A stretch of 64,000 bases of DNA, taken from assembly GCA_030583925.1 (NCBI GenBank), contig CP129482.1, forward strand, positions 1,116,001 through 1,180,000, read 5' to 3'. A model generated the notes under the pieces. The model did not search any database and was not told the DNA's origin. It was given only the letters and a program-made list of their open reading frames with translations. Origin of the DNA: Anaerolineales bacterium. Lineage in GTDB: Bacteria > Chloroflexota > Anaerolineae > Anaerolineales > Villigracilaceae. The position numbers and the translations under genes are program-made. Shown piece after piece: positions 22,118 through 30,477 of this stretch (position 1 is the first letter of the stretch; every line of letters begins with the position of its first letter).

Positions 22118-22720
22118 TTATGGCGCGATGTTCGCATGTTCAAAATGATCGAGCACTTCCCAATTGCGCGGGGGCCAATAAATGACCACAGCCCTGCCGA
22201 TCACATTCTCTATCGGCAGCAATCCCCATTCGTGCGAGTCTTTCGATTCGTTGCGGTTGTCGCCTAGCACGAACAATTGCCCCTGTTCGATCACCCACGA
22301 TCCGTTATAAAACGGCGCGTCAGCAATGTAAGGCTCATCGAGCGGCGTTCCGTTCACAGAGACCTGCCCATTTTGCACGGTAACGGTTTCGCCGGGCAAA
22401 CCGATCACGCGTTTGATCAGGTCCTGCGTGGGGTCGAGCGGAAAACTAAACACGATAATATCGCCGCGGGTTGGTTCGCCCAATTTATAGGCAAGTTTGT
22501 TGACGAGGATATATTCGCCGTTCTCGAGTGTGGGATTCATACTGAAACCATCCACGCGGACGCGGGCAGAGACGGCGTTGATGCCAAAATACAGGACGAT
22601 CGCAAGGAAAAGCGTTTCGATGACATCGAGCGCCATCCGCTTCCAATCGGACGGTTGGGTTGATTCGCCAGTGGCGGGGTTTTCGGGCTGGACTTGTTGG
22701 GACGTCTGCAATGATTCCAT
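22118..22720 (-). CDS. lepB: Signal peptidase I
   Basis: A 200-residue type I signal peptidase (S26A) that cleaves signal peptides outside the membrane. One N-terminal helix (ALDVIETLFLAIVLYFGINAV) is followed by the nucleophile block DGFSMNPTLENGEYILVNK, the Lys general base in DLIKRVIGLPGETV, and the conserved GDNRNESKDSHEWG box near 155-168. The length is typical. It heads a three-gene minus-strand group. The gap to the metalloprotease gene upstream is 73 bp. Confidence 0.93.
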   Translation of the reverse strand: MESLQTSQQVQPENPATGESTQPSDWKRMALDVIETLFLAIVLYFGINAVSARVRVDGFSMNPTLENGEYILVNKLAYKLGEPTRGDIIVFSFPLDPTQDLIKRVIGLPGETVTVQNGQVSVNGTPLDEPYIADAPFYNGSWVIEQGQLFVLGDNRNESKDSHEWGLLPIENVIGRAVVIYWPPRNWEVLDHFEHANIAP

Positions 22721-22793
22721 TTGCGAGATTATACTGCTTTTTGATGGACGGGTTTTCCCCCTAAGGTGGGGTTAACTTTCTTGCAAGGATTCT

Positions 22794-23828
22794 TTATTGC
22801 GGAAACTCCATGCAGAGTTGATTGAGAATCTGTCCGCGTAATTCGATCAATTCAGGGAACTCATAAAAGAAGAGAATCTTTTCGTCCGCAATGGAGGAAG
22901 GTTCGGGCTTGGGCGCGAGGATGAAGAAGGCGAACGATTCGGCAATATCCTCCGCCGGACTGGTGACAGAATATTCGGTGAGGAACTGATCTTCGTAGGT
23001 GTAGTAAAAATCGTCGAGCAGGTCATAGTAGCGGTCTTCATCTTCTTCCGAATCAATTTCCTGCCATTCGGCGTACAGGTCGAACCAGAAACGGTCGAAG
23101 AATCGGTTGACATACGAATCCTGATTGCTACACCCCTCGCCGGGGAAATAATTCGGGCAGGCGGCGAGTTCCCGCTGGTAAACGTCATCGTCCTCTGGCG
23201 CGTCGAAGACTGCCTCGCTGGGCGGCACTTGGGAGGAATTCAAGGTCAGCAAGTGACCAAACTCATGCAGGAGGGTGACAGTGAGCACATATTTATTAGT
23301 GGCATCGAGGATATCTACTTCGAGCGCCCAATCTTCGGCGTCGCTCGCGCTTTGCGCCACTGCCGCCAGTACGTTGCCGTTGCCGTCGGTGACGATGGAG
23401 AACGCGGTTAGAAAGTCTCGCGCCTCGAGCGGAATCAGCCGCGTGAAATAATTCCAGATCTCTTCGTGAGCGGCGCTGTCCTCTTGTTCGTCTTTGTATT
23501 GGTTGGGAACGGATTCTTTGAACGGATCGCTGATCTCATCCCCGTTCACGAAATAGGAGATGAGATAGATCTCGTCGTCGGCGTCTTCATCGGCGTCGAA
23601 ATCGAAATTGACGGCTGTGTTGAGAATGTCTGTGGTGAGGACCGGGCAACTCGCTTCCGGGATGGGCGTCGGAGTGAAGGTTGCTGGTGGGAACGGCGTC
23701 AGCGTGGGCGGAACCGGCGTCGGCGGGGGAGTGGGCGTATCGGGGATGATGAGCCGCGTGGCGGCGCGGCAGGCTAACGTTGAGAAAAGAAGCGCAATCG
23801 TTGTGAGGATGAGTTTTCGTCGAAGCAT
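22794..23828 (-). CDS. Lipoprotein with HExxH zinc-protease motif
   Basis: A 344-residue protein. The signal LILTTIALLFSTLAC ends in a lipobox Cys, followed by a long Thr/Pro spacer. The zinc motif HEFGH is in TVTLLHEFGHLLTL near residue 190, and a possible third ligand lies in SPAEDIAESFAFF about 105 residues later, as in gluzincin-like families. The surrounding surface is very acidic (SEEDEDRYYDLLDDFYY). It would act outside the cell. ATG 23828 follows the upstream stop by 6 bp, so it ends the operon-like run from 30.3 kb and could be a maturation protease for the Cys-Ala tail protein; that link is inference. Confidence 0.72.
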   Translation of the reverse strand: MLRRKLILTTIALLFSTLACRAATRLIIPDTPTPPPTPVPPTLTPFPPATFTPTPIPEASCPVLTTDILNTAVNFDFDADEDADDEIYLISYFVNGDEISDPFKESVPNQYKDEQEDSAAHEEIWNYFTRLIPLEARDFLTAFSIVTDGNGNVLAAVAQSASDAEDWALEVDILDATNKYVLTVTLLHEFGHLLTLNSSQVPPSEAVFDAPEDDDVYQRELAACPNYFPGEGCSNQDSYVNRFFDRFWFDLYAEWQEIDSEEDEDRYYDLLDDFYYTYEDQFLTEYSVTSPAEDIAESFAFFILAPKPEPSSIADEKILFFYEFPELIELRGQILNQLCMEFPQ

Positions 23829-23834
23829 CGTCAA

Positions 23835-24851
23835 CTATTTGGGCGGAATGACCAGCCAGCCCGCATCCAGAAAATACAGATAGAGATAGCCGAGGAGCAT
23901 GACGATCCAGAGGGCGAGTTGGATTCGGTCCAGCAGATTTTCCCACGAGATGGCGAGGTTGTCTTTGATGGTCTGCACGATGTTGTCGAGGTTGTCGAGT
24001 TTGCCGCGCACGGTCTGTTTCCAGTCGTTGAGATAGAGTTCGCTTTGAATGGACTCGTACAGTTTGGCGGTGTACCAATCGCCGATGAGCAGGAGACTTT
24101 GTTCGGCGCGCTCGAAATCGAGCATTACTTCGAGGCGGTGTTCGGCGATTTGGCGGATCAAGCCGCGCGTGGCGCGTGGGCGGCGCGGGTTTTGAAAAAA
24201 CGATTCGCTGATCTTGTCGAGCAAGTGTTCGATGGATTGATCCAACATGCGGTAGCGCAGGAGTTGATAGTTGCCGATCTTCAGCAGTGCAATGTCGGAA
24301 CGGTAATCGGCTTTCGGCGCGATGATGACTGCGCCTTCCCAATCCACGAGCGTGAGTTCATCGGCAGAGTAGCGCGTGCGCGAGCGGAGGATTTCGCTCG
24401 CCTCTTCTTTGTCGAACACGTCGCGCTGCGAACGGATGAAGCGCGAAAGCCCGAGCGCGTTCTTTTCGATCCATTTATCGGGCGTGGGTTTCGCCTCTTG
24501 CACAAGCAGAATGGAATACTCCTCGTACAACCCGCTTTGGCGGAAGGGTTCGGAAAGGTAGCGCGATTGCAAGGCGGCTTGAATTTTCATTCGCACCGGC
24601 AGGAACATCGCTTGGAACAGGTCTTCGTGTGTGTAGCGGCATTCGATCATTTGCACGCGCCCGTCATAACGATGGCGCGTGACCGAAATGGCATAGCCCT
24701 CGATCACGATCGTCTCTTCGCCGAGTGTGACGAGGTCAATATCCACCGGTTGAAAATACGGCGCGTCTTTGATTAGCCCTTTGAATTGTTCGGGCGCGGG
24801 GTCGTTTCCTTCGTTTGAATCGGGAAAGGCAAGCAAGTAACAAATTTCCAT
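23835..24851 (-). CDS. C-terminally anchored protein resembling RMD1/YagE (DUF155) architecture
   Basis: A 338-residue protein. The first 290 residues are soluble, with long helices in the second half (DWYTAKLYESIQSELYLNDWKQTVRGKLDNLDNIVQTI). One helix (IQLALWIVMLLGYLYLYFL) lies at the very end with WLVIPPK after it. This layout resembles the RMD1/YagE family, but I am not certain of the homology. It is 37 bp downstream of the methyltransferase and touches the metalloprotease gene, so it belongs to the same run. Function unknown. Confidence 0.6.
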   Translation of the reverse strand: MEICYLLAFPDSNEGNDPAPEQFKGLIKDAPYFQPVDIDLVTLGEETIVIEGYAISVTRHRYDGRVQMIECRYTHEDLFQAMFLPVRMKIQAALQSRYLSEPFRQSGLYEEYSILLVQEAKPTPDKWIEKNALGLSRFIRSQRDVFDKEEASEILRSRTRYSADELTLVDWEGAVIIAPKADYRSDIALLKIGNYQLLRYRMLDQSIEHLLDKISESFFQNPRRPRATRGLIRQIAEHRLEVMLDFERAEQSLLLIGDWYTAKLYESIQSELYLNDWKQTVRGKLDNLDNIVQTIKDNLAISWENLLDRIQLALWIVMLLGYLYLYFLDAGWLVIPPK

Positions 24852-24888
24852 GCCTTAAGTGTAGCATGGAAAAGTTGGATACGCCGCG

Positions 24889-25617
24889 CTAGGCTTGCCC
24901 CCATGCAAAATAAGTCGGCACATGCAAAACGCGTTCGCCGCGGCTTCTTGCGCGGGCGTCCAACAATTTCAGTTTTTGGATTTCCTCCTCGTCAACCGTT
25001 CCCGCCAGGTCGGACCGAATCACCTCCCATTCGATTTCCAACTCGTCGGCGCTCGGTTCTTGCGCGACGGGTTGAACGGTCCCGGTTTCGTGGAGTTTGA
25101 TCCCCGCTTGAAAAAAGACCTCCGCCAGCCGCGCGCCGAAGCCGGGGTCGGCTCCCTGCCGCTTCAACGATTCGGCTTGCCGAGCGCCGATGATTGTTAA
25201 CTCGACGGGCTTATCTACGCGCGCGCTGTAATCGGGTTCCGCCAGGGCAAGGATGTGTCCACCGCGGCGCGCGACGCGTTTCATTTCGCGGACGGCTTGC
25301 AACGGGTCGCGCGTCCACAGCAGGAAGAAGTGACAATAGACGATGTCGAACGCTTGGTCTGCGTAGGGGAGGGCAAGCCCATCTCCGCGCGTGAGCGCGG
25401 CGGCAGGGGCGTGGAGTCGGCAGAGGGCAAGCGAGGCAGGTTCAAGGTCGAGACCGTGAAGCGAGGCAGGCGAGGCGATCGAAGCGAGGATCGCGCCGGT
25501 GCCGCATCCCACTTCCAGAATCCGCTGTGCGGTTTTTATCCCCGCTTGTTCGAACAGATAGGCGCGCAGTGTGCGCGTCCAGCCCGCTTGTTGGAGGTAG
25601 CGTTTGTGCCAGTCCAT
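24889..25617 (-). CDS. Class I SAM-dependent methyltransferase
   Basis: A 242-residue methyltransferase. Motif I is ILEVGCGTGAILASI near 33-47, the acidic post-I residue is in GLDLEPAS, and the FDIVYCHFFLLWTRDPLQAVREMKRVARRGGHILAL segment is the usual motif-II/III region. ATG 25617 shares its A with the TGA of the preceding gene (TGATG), so the two are translationally coupled. Its substrate is unknown; coupling to a radical SAM pair suggests it acts in the same pathway, possibly on the same peptide tail or a small cofactor. Confidence 0.82.
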   Translation of the reverse strand: MDWHKRYLQQAGWTRTLRAYLFEQAGIKTAQRILEVGCGTGAILASIASPASLHGLDLEPASLALCRLHAPAAALTRGDGLALPYADQAFDIVYCHFFLLWTRDPLQAVREMKRVARRGGHILALAEPDYSARVDKPVELTIIGARQAESLKRQGADPGFGARLAEVFFQAGIKLHETGTVQPVAQEPSADELEIEWEVIRSDLAGTVDEEEIQKLKLLDARARSRGERVLHVPTYFAWGQA

Positions 25618-26765
25618 CAGGCGGGGCGGAGCGTGCTCCACTCGTCGGTGAGGAGGTTGCCGAGCGCGTGGTCTGCCATGCCCTGTGCAGGAAGCACATC
25701 GCCGTCGGGTTCGACGTACATCCACGCGTTGCCCGCGCCGTCGGGGATTTGGTCGGCGCTGGTTTCAACCGCGACCGGGTTTTCCGCCGAATACGGGACG
25801 GGCAGATCGGCACGCAGTGTGATGCCCAGCGCGGCGGCTTGGTCGTGAATGGCTTTGGCTTTTTCGGGTGGGAATTTTTTCGCCATGGTCACCGATAAAC
25901 TTTTCACTTCGGCTTTTGCCAAACGTTCGAGGATCGAGCCGAGTTTGGCGGCGTTGTTCCGGTTGAGCGTGAGATGCACGGTGACAAAAATATCCTCCGC
26001 CAGCACGGTTTCGAGCGCCTTCCACGATTTTTTCTCCTCCGGTTGGAGGATGAAGAGGATGTGGTCGAGCCCGGTTTGCAACAGGGTTTTGAGATATTTT
26101 TTGTCGGCGAGTTTCATGCCGTCGGTGAGCAAGCCGCACACCTGTCCGTTCGACTCGGCGCGGGCGATCAGTTGCGGCAGGTCTTCGCGCAGGGTGGCTT
26201 CGCCGCCGGTGAAAGTGACGTGGGGAATCCCGGCGCGCCAGGCTTTGTCGAGGATGCTCTGCCATTCGGCGGTGGTGAGTTCGCGCTTCACGCGTTTGAC
26301 GGGCGCGTAGTTGGCTTTGCTCCCGGCGGGCAGTTTGTAGGTGACGGCGCAATCGAGCCGCAGTGGCGTTGTGAGGTTGGCTGAGTGCGGCGCGACGCGC
26401 TCGAACCCGAGATAAGACACCGGGTCGAGGTCGGGCGTTTCGACCAGCGTTTTGACGCGTTCGGTGAAATCGTCGAAGTCGCGCCGCGCCGCGTCTTTGC
26501 TCACGCGGTAGCGCGCCGCGATCTGTTTGGCGGCTTCTTCGGGCTCCGTTCCTTTGATGAAGTGATAGGCGCATTCCGCCGCGCTGGGGTTGAGGTGCAA
26601 CACGGTCGAGGCGTTCACGATGAGAATTCCGCTTCCATCGTGGAGCAGGCGTAAGTGGATGCGATACGGCTTGTCGCGGTCTGCCGCGGCTTGCAGGTGA
26701 TGTGTCCCTGCGGGCAGGGGCTGAACTTTGGTGAATAACTCCGACACGCGGTCGAGGATGTTCAT
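25617..26765 (-). CDS. Cysteine-less radical SAM paralogue (pseudo-enzyme)
   Basis: A 382-residue protein with the same layout as the next entry: an N-terminal PqqD-like domain (VLHLNPSAAECAYHFIKG...AARRDFDDF), then a TIM-barrel-like domain with HVTFTGGEATLREDLPQLI. At the position of the partner's CxxxCxxC cluster (LTYRCNNDCAHCYNARE) this protein reads VTYKLPAGSKANYAPVKR, with no Cys. The SPASM cysteines are missing too, and it ends just after GNLLTDEW. The GGEAT motif for SAM contact is kept. It probably cannot bind a 4Fe-4S cluster, so a scaffold or substrate-binding role in complex with the active paralogue is more likely than catalysis. The frame is intact and coupled to the methyltransferase. 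Confidence 0.8.
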   Translation of the reverse strand: MNILDRVSELFTKVQPLPAGTHHLQAAADRDKPYRIHLRLLHDGSGILIVNASTVLHLNPSAAECAYHFIKGTEPEEAAKQIAARYRVSKDAARRDFDDFTERVKTLVETPDLDPVSYLGFERVAPHSANLTTPLRLDCAVTYKLPAGSKANYAPVKRVKRELTTAEWQSILDKAWRAGIPHVTFTGGEATLREDLPQLIARAESNGQVCGLLTDGMKLADKKYLKTLLQTGLDHILFILQPEEKKSWKALETVLAEDIFVTVHLTLNRNNAAKLGSILERLAKAEVKSLSVTMAKKFPPEKAKAIHDQAAALGITLRADLPVPYSAENPVAVETSADQIPDGAGNAWMYVEPDGDVLPAQGMADHALGNLLTDEWSTLRPA

Positions 26766-26775
26766 GGTTTCTCCT

Positions 26776-28161
26776 TTACGCCAACACTTCCAACGGAATG
26801 ATCTCCTCGTTCACTTCGTACATCTTGCGGTGACCTTCGAACCGCAGGGGACATCCGCCGCCGCACTCGGACACGATCGAGCAACTGTTGCACATTTCGG
26901 GCAACCCGCGTCGTTCGCGCAAGCGGATGGATAGTTCGTGGTTCCAGATCGTGTCCCATGAATCGGTGAGGATGTTTCCAAGCGCATGGTAGTAGGACTG
27001 GCACGGCAGGACGTTGCCGTTGGATTCGATGCACATGCTGTAGAGCGAGGCGGTGCAACCCTTCACGCCGAGGTTGAGTTGCGTCGGGTCGAAGTGACAG
27101 TATTGCGTGGGTGTGTACCAGATCAGGCGTTGCCCGCGCGCCGAGGTCTTCTCGACTGCCATCTCGAGGATGGGTTGCAGTTCGCTTTCGCGCAAGCCCG
27201 TCCCAACCGTGAGCCCGTGACCGGAATAGATCAGCGCGTTCATGCCGATGGTCGGCACGCCGAGTTCGGCGAGGAAGTCGAGCGTCTCCGGCATGGTGTG
27301 GACGTTCGTGCGCAGCATGGTTGTGTTGGTCATCACGTACAGGTTCGTCGCCAGCGCGTTCTTCAACCCTTGAATGGTCTGCTTGAAGGCGCCTTTTGCG
27401 CGCATCATCAAGTCGTGGACCTGTTCATCGTGCGACTCGACCGTAATTTGAATGTGATCGAGCCCGGCGTCCAATAATTTTTGCAGAAAGCGTTCGTCGA
27501 TCAGGCGGCGGGCGTTGGTGTTGAGTCCCGTGATCTGCCCTTTGGATTCGGCGTAGGCGATCAACTCCGGCAGGTCGTTGCGCAGGGTCGCTTCGCCGCC
27601 GGTGAACACAATGTGCGGCACGCCGAGGTCAAAACACTTGTCAATGATGGAGTACCACTGCTCTGTGGAAATCTCTGGGAAGGTGCGTTCGCGCGCGTTG
27701 TAGCAGTGGGCGCAATCGTTGTTACAGCGATAGGTTAGCGCCATATCCATGCGATAGGGCGCGGTCGGGCGGGCGCTGAACGGCATCATGGTTTCCAGGT
27801 CCATTTCGTGCACCGCGCACGCGCCGTCCGGGCGGAGCAGTTCCTTGATCTGCCACTGGAACTCCTCGAAATCTGCGCGCGCCTGTTCGGGATGCACGTT
27901 GAACTGCCTCGTCATCATGCGGATGACCGCGTCGTTGGGGATCTGCTCCATGATGAAATACGCCATCAACGCGGCGGTGGGGTTGAGGTGTAGCACGCGG
28001 TTGGCGTTGACGATCAACGTGGCGTGTCCGTCGCCTTCGATCCGCAAGTGGGCGCGGCTCTTTTCGTTCTCTTTTTCCAATTGATAGTGATACAAACCCG
28101 GCTCGGGGTTTTTCACGCTCGGTCCAACGAGCCGATCTTTGATTGCTTCCAAGAGCGCCAT
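26776..28161 (-). CDS. PqqD-domain radical SAM/SPASM peptide-modifying enzyme
   Basis: A 461-residue enzyme with three parts. Residues 40-115 form a PqqD-like peptide-recognition domain (RVLHLNPTAALMAYFIMEQIPNDAV). The radical SAM barrel has the cluster motif CNNDCAHC near 150-157 and GGEATLRNDLPELI. A C-terminal SPASM region has CTASLYSMCIESNGNVLPCQS and MCNSCSIVSECGGGCPLRF for auxiliary clusters. Such proteins modify ribosomally made peptides, for example by thioether or C-C bonds. AAGGAG precedes ATG 28161. It sits between a protein with a Cys-Ala repeat tail and its own Cys-less paralogue, which makes that tail the obvious candidate substrate. Confidence 0.85.
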   Translation of the reverse strand: MALLEAIKDRLVGPSVKNPEPGLYHYQLEKENEKSRAHLRIEGDGHATLIVNANRVLHLNPTAALMAYFIMEQIPNDAVIRMMTRQFNVHPEQARADFEEFQWQIKELLRPDGACAVHEMDLETMMPFSARPTAPYRMDMALTYRCNNDCAHCYNARERTFPEISTEQWYSIIDKCFDLGVPHIVFTGGEATLRNDLPELIAYAESKGQITGLNTNARRLIDERFLQKLLDAGLDHIQITVESHDEQVHDLMMRAKGAFKQTIQGLKNALATNLYVMTNTTMLRTNVHTMPETLDFLAELGVPTIGMNALIYSGHGLTVGTGLRESELQPILEMAVEKTSARGQRLIWYTPTQYCHFDPTQLNLGVKGCTASLYSMCIESNGNVLPCQSYYHALGNILTDSWDTIWNHELSIRLRERRGLPEMCNSCSIVSECGGGCPLRFEGHRKMYEVNEEIIPLEVLA

Positions 28162-28190
28162 GTCGGTTCTCCTTGATTCTCAAATACCGG

Positions 28191-29864
28191 TCAGCGTCCG
28201 CCGCCGGCGCAGGCGCAGGCGCAACCCGCACACGCGCAAGCGCACGCACAGCCGCCGCTTCGCCCGCCGCCAGAACTTCTCGAGGGGGGAGGCGGCGGGT
28301 TGGTCACATTGGTGACTTTGCTGGTGAACTCGGTCACATCGCCGATGACGTTCGACGCGAACGACTGCACCCCGGTCACGACCGACGCGGCGAGGTCCGC
28401 GCCCGGCAAGGTGGATGAACCGCTTCGCCCGCCACTTACGGCTGGGGCGCCCGTGGCGATCGTCCGCCCGCCTGAGTAGGTCGGGTCGTAGCGATTCCAC
28501 CACATGGGGACATATACAGGTCGGGTAAAGACGCGGCGCGCGCGGTCATCGTAATCCTTGTCGAGCATCGTCCACTCGATGTTTTCATCGTATTGTTTAC
28601 TTTGCACCTGAGGGGTTTTTGCTTGCTCCACTTGTTGCCACGCCTTCTCCGTGATGCTCTTGTAATAGGCGATGGTTTCCTGCCGGCTGAAACCTTTGAG
28701 CTTTTCCGATACCGATCGAACCAATTTGACCGTCATTTCCCGCAGAAGATTTCGACGCGTGGTTTTGTTCGTTTCGCGGAACGCGGTGAGGAAATCCGTT
28801 TCATAATCGTGCAAGTCAGCGGGCATGGGTTTGGTGATATCGAGGTCGAGCGGATTCCGCGTTTTGACCGTCGCCGCATTCTTCTTAATCAGCCCGAAGA
28901 GGATCATGGTCATCACTTTATCGAGCGGAGTTTCCATCAGGATCGCCGCCTCGACCGCTGTCAATCCACGCTTGATGCCGTGTCCCTCGATCGAAATCTT
29001 CGGCGACATGTACTGTAATTTGCGACGGCGACTCTGAAGGATGCCCAGCAACGGCGCGCCGAGGAAAATGATCGGGAAGATCAAGCACGGCAGAAAACCC
29101 GCGACTATGCTCACCAAGCCGCCGATGAGCGAAATGATGCCGGTGATCAGGTTCTCCAGCGCGCTCGTGCGGACAATGGCTGACTCGGGAACGTATTTCG
29201 CCGGGAACGATGCCCCAAACTTATATTGCCTGGATGCAACCGCAGACTCGTTGCGCCATGTGTACGTGACGCGTCCGTTTTCATCGAAACCTGCTTGCGG
29301 CTCAGATGGAAAACCAGATGGCGCCGAATGCCAGCGAGGCTCCCCCGGTTGCACACCAGGCGGCAGGTGAAAGACCATTGTCACATCGGTGGAGCCGGTC
29401 ACATATTGCGAGCCGAACCACGTTGTGCCAAATTCTCCGCTCGCGTAAGCGTCGTCCTCCGTGTCGGGGTAAAGCGCCTCGGTGATTCTTCCCACATAGA
29501 CGTGCACTTGTCCGCGCCCGCCGGCAGGGATGGTCTGCGACCCCATCACAACCGCAAACCCTGTGCCGCTTCCCTGATATTCGCCCTTTGAAACGGAAAC
29601 CGGCGTGCCGTTCACCTCTGCTGTCACTGTAGACATCTCGAAGTTATCGTTGGGCATGCCCACATCCACAAAATCAATCGGATGCGCGCCGGGCTGGTTG
29701 ACGAAATCCCACACATAATCGAGACTCATCGAACCGTCGTCGTTCCAATACACGTGGACGGTTTCCCGCTCCACGGCAAAGTAATAGTCCGACTGGGCGG
29801 AAACCGCCAGCGAACTTACCAGCGCCAGAACGAGCGATAGGAAGCCTGCAATTTTAAATTTCAT
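28191..29864 (-). CDS. DUF2207-type membrane protein with C-terminal Cys-Ala repeat tail
   Basis: A 557-residue protein: signal peptide ending LAVSAQS, an extracytoplasmic DUF2207-like domain (about 25-230), a hydrophobic helix pair (LITGIISLIGGLVSIVAGFLPCLIFPIIFLGAPLLGIL, about 250-285), then a cytoplasmic winged-helix-like region (LTAVEAAILMETPLDKVMTMILFGLIKK). The last residues, after PPPPPSRSSGGGRSGG, are CACACACAGCACACAGGGR, seven Cys alternating with Ala. Codons vary (TGT/TGC; GCG/GCT/GCC), so the repeat is kept at protein level and is not a DNA slippage product. AAGGAGGT precedes the ATG. Adjacent radical SAM genes suggest the tail is modified after translation. Confidence 0.82.
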   Translation of the reverse strand: MKFKIAGFLSLVLALVSSLAVSAQSDYYFAVERETVHVYWNDDGSMSLDYVWDFVNQPGAHPIDFVDVGMPNDNFEMSTVTAEVNGTPVSVSKGEYQGSGTGFAVVMGSQTIPAGGRGQVHVYVGRITEALYPDTEDDAYASGEFGTTWFGSQYVTGSTDVTMVFHLPPGVQPGEPRWHSAPSGFPSEPQAGFDENGRVTYTWRNESAVASRQYKFGASFPAKYVPESAIVRTSALENLITGIISLIGGLVSIVAGFLPCLIFPIIFLGAPLLGILQSRRRKLQYMSPKISIEGHGIKRGLTAVEAAILMETPLDKVMTMILFGLIKKNAATVKTRNPLDLDITKPMPADLHDYETDFLTAFRETNKTTRRNLLREMTVKLVRSVSEKLKGFSRQETIAYYKSITEKAWQQVEQAKTPQVQSKQYDENIEWTMLDKDYDDRARRVFTRPVYVPMWWNRYDPTYSGGRTIATGAPAVSGGRSGSSTLPGADLAASVVTGVQSFASNVIGDVTEFTSKVTNVTNPPPPPSRSSGGGRSGGCACACACAGCACACAGGGR

Positions 29865-29891
29865 CGAACCTCCTTCGACCAGGGAGTTACG

Positions 29892-30293
29892 CTACCACTT
29901 GGGTTCTTCGGTCAGTTGATACGTTGTGCCGCAAAACGGACATGAAACGGTCGGCGCGCCGGCGATCATCTTCACGTTATCCGCGCTCAGGCTTCCGCCG
30001 CACGACCGGCACTTCATCTGCTCGATCTTGGTCTCCCCCGGTAAATCCACTTTCATCGTTACCTGCTGGACCACTTCGGTTTTCGACCCGCGTTGCGCGG
30101 CATACACCAGCCCCGCGCCTGCCGCCAAAAAGAGAGCGCCCACACAGCCGAACCCCAGCCCAAAACTCAGCCAGTTCGAACTTCCCTGCGCCGAGGTCGA
30201 GCCGATCACATTCAACACCCCATACCCGAACAAACACACGCCGATCAAGAACAAAATCCCTGCGCCGATATAGAGAACCGTTTTACTCGTCAT
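29892..30293 (-). CDS. Two-helix membrane protein with C-terminal zinc ribbon
   Basis: A 133-residue protein starting MTSKTVLYIGAGILFLIG. Two membrane helices (about 5-25 and 40-65) are followed by a linker and a zinc ribbon with CRSCGG near 95 and CPFCGTTYQL near 120. GGAGA precedes ATG 30293; an upstream ATG at 30320 has no such signal. It is the first gene of the run that includes the Cys-Ala tail protein (27 bp gap). Function unknown. Confidence 0.72.
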   Translation of the reverse strand: MTSKTVLYIGAGILFLIGVCLFGYGVLNVIGSTSAQGSSNWLSFGLGFGCVGALFLAAGAGLVYAAQRGSKTEVVQQVTMKVDLPGETKIEQMKCRSCGGSLSADNVKMIAGAPTVSCPFCGTTYQLTEEPKW

Positions 30294-30477
30294 AAAAGAA
30301 TCTCCGTGATTGTCTTGCATGAGCTATGAAAAGGGATCAACGATGCTACATATTTCTACGGCAGTGTAGCGCTTTCGTTTCAGGAAATCAAATAATTTCT
30401 TTGAAGATTTCCTACATTATGTTATTGCCATTTGTTTGCTGTATACTTGGTTTGAAGGATACACAAGCGGAGGCACC

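Noticed and set aside
25765..26574. 269-residue Arg-rich minus-strand frame
   Set aside because: Alternate frame of the radical SAM paralogue; composition is low-complexity Arg/Ala typical of shadow frames.
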